Shown: piece by piece, positions 5,934 to 6,583 of the stretch
How the letters are laid out: each line of letters opens with the position of its first letter
Numbering within the stretch: the stretch's first letter is position 1
DNA from: Clostridiales bacterium
GTDB lineage: Bacteria; Bacillota; Clostridia; Saccharofermentanales; UBA5734
DNA: 6,583 bases
Reading direction: 5' to 3'
Assembly (NCBI GenBank): GCA_003532195.1
Contig: DOFA01000176.1
Coordinates: forward strand, 1 to 6,583
Translations under genes and position numbers: made by a program
The notes under the pieces: model-generated
Database searches by the model: none
What the model saw: only the letters and a program-made list of their open reading frames with translations
Told to the model about the DNA's origin: nothing

Positions 5934-6449
5934 ATGACCGTTTTTTCGGCCATTCAACAACGAAGAAGCATCAGGCATTATCAGGATCTGCCTGTTGAGG
6001 AAGATAAGATTCTGCAGGTGCTGGAAGCAGCCCGGCTGGCTCCGTCAGCCAATAACCGGCAAAGCTGGAAGTTCATCGTTGTCCGGGATCCCGGATTGCG
6101 GGCCAGACTGGTGGCGGAATCCATCGACCAGCCTTTCGTCGGCGAAGCGCCGGTCATTCTGGCCGCCTGCGGCACGGAACCGGACGGCGTTATGGCCTGC
6201 GGGCAAAGCCGGTATACGGTCGACCTGTCGATCGCCACCGCCTTCATGGTCCTGGAAGCCTGGGAACTGGGTTTGGGTACCTGCTGGCTAGGCCACTTCG
6301 ACGAACCGAAGGCCAAAGAAATCCTGCAGATCCCCGCTGAAGTCCGCATCGTCGCCATGACCCCGCTCGGATATCCGACCCGCGTCCCATCGCAGCGGCC
6401 GCGCAAAGCGCTGGCGGAAATCGCCTGCTATGACCTTTATCAGGCTTGA
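5934..6449 (+). CDS. Nitroreductase family protein (FMN-dependent oxidoreductase)
   Basis: This 171-residue protein is near the short end of the nitroreductase family and has no ferredoxin domain. FMN-site landmarks are QQRRSIRHYQDLPV (8-21), where the paired arginines and Ser contact the flavin phosphate, and EAARLAPSANNRQSWKFIVV (31-50). Further on are DLSIATAFMVLEAWELGLGTCWLGHF (97-122) and MTPLGYP (142-148), the usual C-terminal core. Such enzymes are cytoplasmic dimers using NAD(P)H to reduce nitro compounds, quinones or flavins; the physiological substrate cannot be read from sequence. The gene follows the AraC regulator on the same strand after 69 bases. I found no convincing terminator there, and although a TTGACA occurs at 5893-5898 it has no -10 at proper distance, so readthrough from the regulator's promoter is likely. 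It converges on the partial gene to its right. Confidence 0.92.
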   Translation: MTVFSAIQQRRSIRHYQDLPVEEDKILQVLEAARLAPSANNRQSWKFIVVRDPGLRARLVAESIDQPFVGEAPVILAACGTEPDGVMACGQSRYTVDLSIATAFMVLEAWELGLGTCWLGHFDEPKAKEILQIPAEVRIVAMTPLGYPTRVPSQRPRKALAEIACYDLYQA

Positions 6450-6478
6450 AACCGTCTGATGCTAAATCGCTGTGACGT

Positions 6479-6583
6479 CTATTTCAGGCCTTTGGCCGCC
6501 AGGTAACGATAACTCTTCTCCAGGCAGTCAAAAGGATTTTCCCCATAGCAGTCGTCCTGCTCGATAAATGCGTATTCGGTGCC
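6479..6583 (-). CDS. C-terminal end of a sugar-phosphate isomerase/epimerase-like TIM-barrel protein (5' part outside window)
   Basis: On the minus strand the frame entering at the right edge is open for 34 residues to a TAG at 6479-6481. The peptide includes YAFIEQDDCYGENPFDCLEKS and ends YRYLAAKGLK. The pattern (hydrophobic)-V/I-E-Q-D, a short acidic loop, a D-P/N-P-F turn, then L-x-x-S-Y-x-Y-L and G is the usual ending of xylose-isomerase-like TIM-barrel proteins annotated as sugar phosphate isomerase/epimerase; the Glu of the E-Q-D is generally at the metal site. The exact substrate cannot be told from this end. It converges with the nitroreductase gene, with 29 bases between the stop codons and no clear terminator hairpin. 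Confidence 0.65.
   Translation of the reverse strand, partial: GTEYAFIEQDDCYGENPFDCLEKSYRYLAAKGLK

Overview
The window looks like chromosomal DNA from an anaerobic Bacillota, most likely a clostridial relative. The evidence is strong AGGAGG-type ribosome binding sites, TTGACA-type promoters, a lipoprotein signal peptide, and gene families common in Clostridia: an extended TspO-like membrane protein, a URO-D-type methyltransferase, a cupin-AraC regulator, a small nitroreductase and a sugar-phosphate isomerase-like TIM barrel. The taxonomic call is inference only. No rRNA, tRNA, CRISPR array, insertion sequence or phage gene is visible.

Left part (1-1600): the 3' end of a rightward gene for a probable secreted protein with a lectin-like C-terminus meets a leftward gene for a lipid-anchored serpin. 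A perfect 12-bp hairpin between the two stop codons can serve both genes as a terminator. The first ~240 bases look clearly more AT-rich than the rest. Bases 1601-1837 hold no convincing gene.

Middle part (1838-3600): a leftward two-gene transcript. The first gene encodes an 8-helix TspO/MBR-related membrane protein. Seven bases downstream lies a broken gene of the squalene-cyclase-like (prenyltransferase-repeat) family. It has a frameshift and, by comparison with the remembered layout of intact family members, has lost a central segment. A good TTGACA box and a striking three-copy 14-bp tandem repeat precede the TspO-like start codon.

Right part (3598-6583): a URO-D family, MtaA/CmuA-like methyltransferase gene (leftward) and an AraC-family regulator (rightward) diverge from a 179-bp control region. 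That region has recognisable promoters in both directions, a palindrome inside one promoter spacer and an adjacent 12-bp direct repeat. A nitroreductase follows the regulator on the same strand and may share its transcript. The window ends with the 3' end of a converging gene for a sugar-phosphate isomerase/epimerase-like protein.

The most plausible regulatory unit is the AraC regulator controlling the divergent methyltransferase. I see no strong evidence for a wholly new multi-gene system. The observations most worth following up are the decayed cyclase-like gene beside an intact partner, the tandem-repeat operator candidate, the divergent control region and the surface serpin with an Ala-Ala scissile bond.
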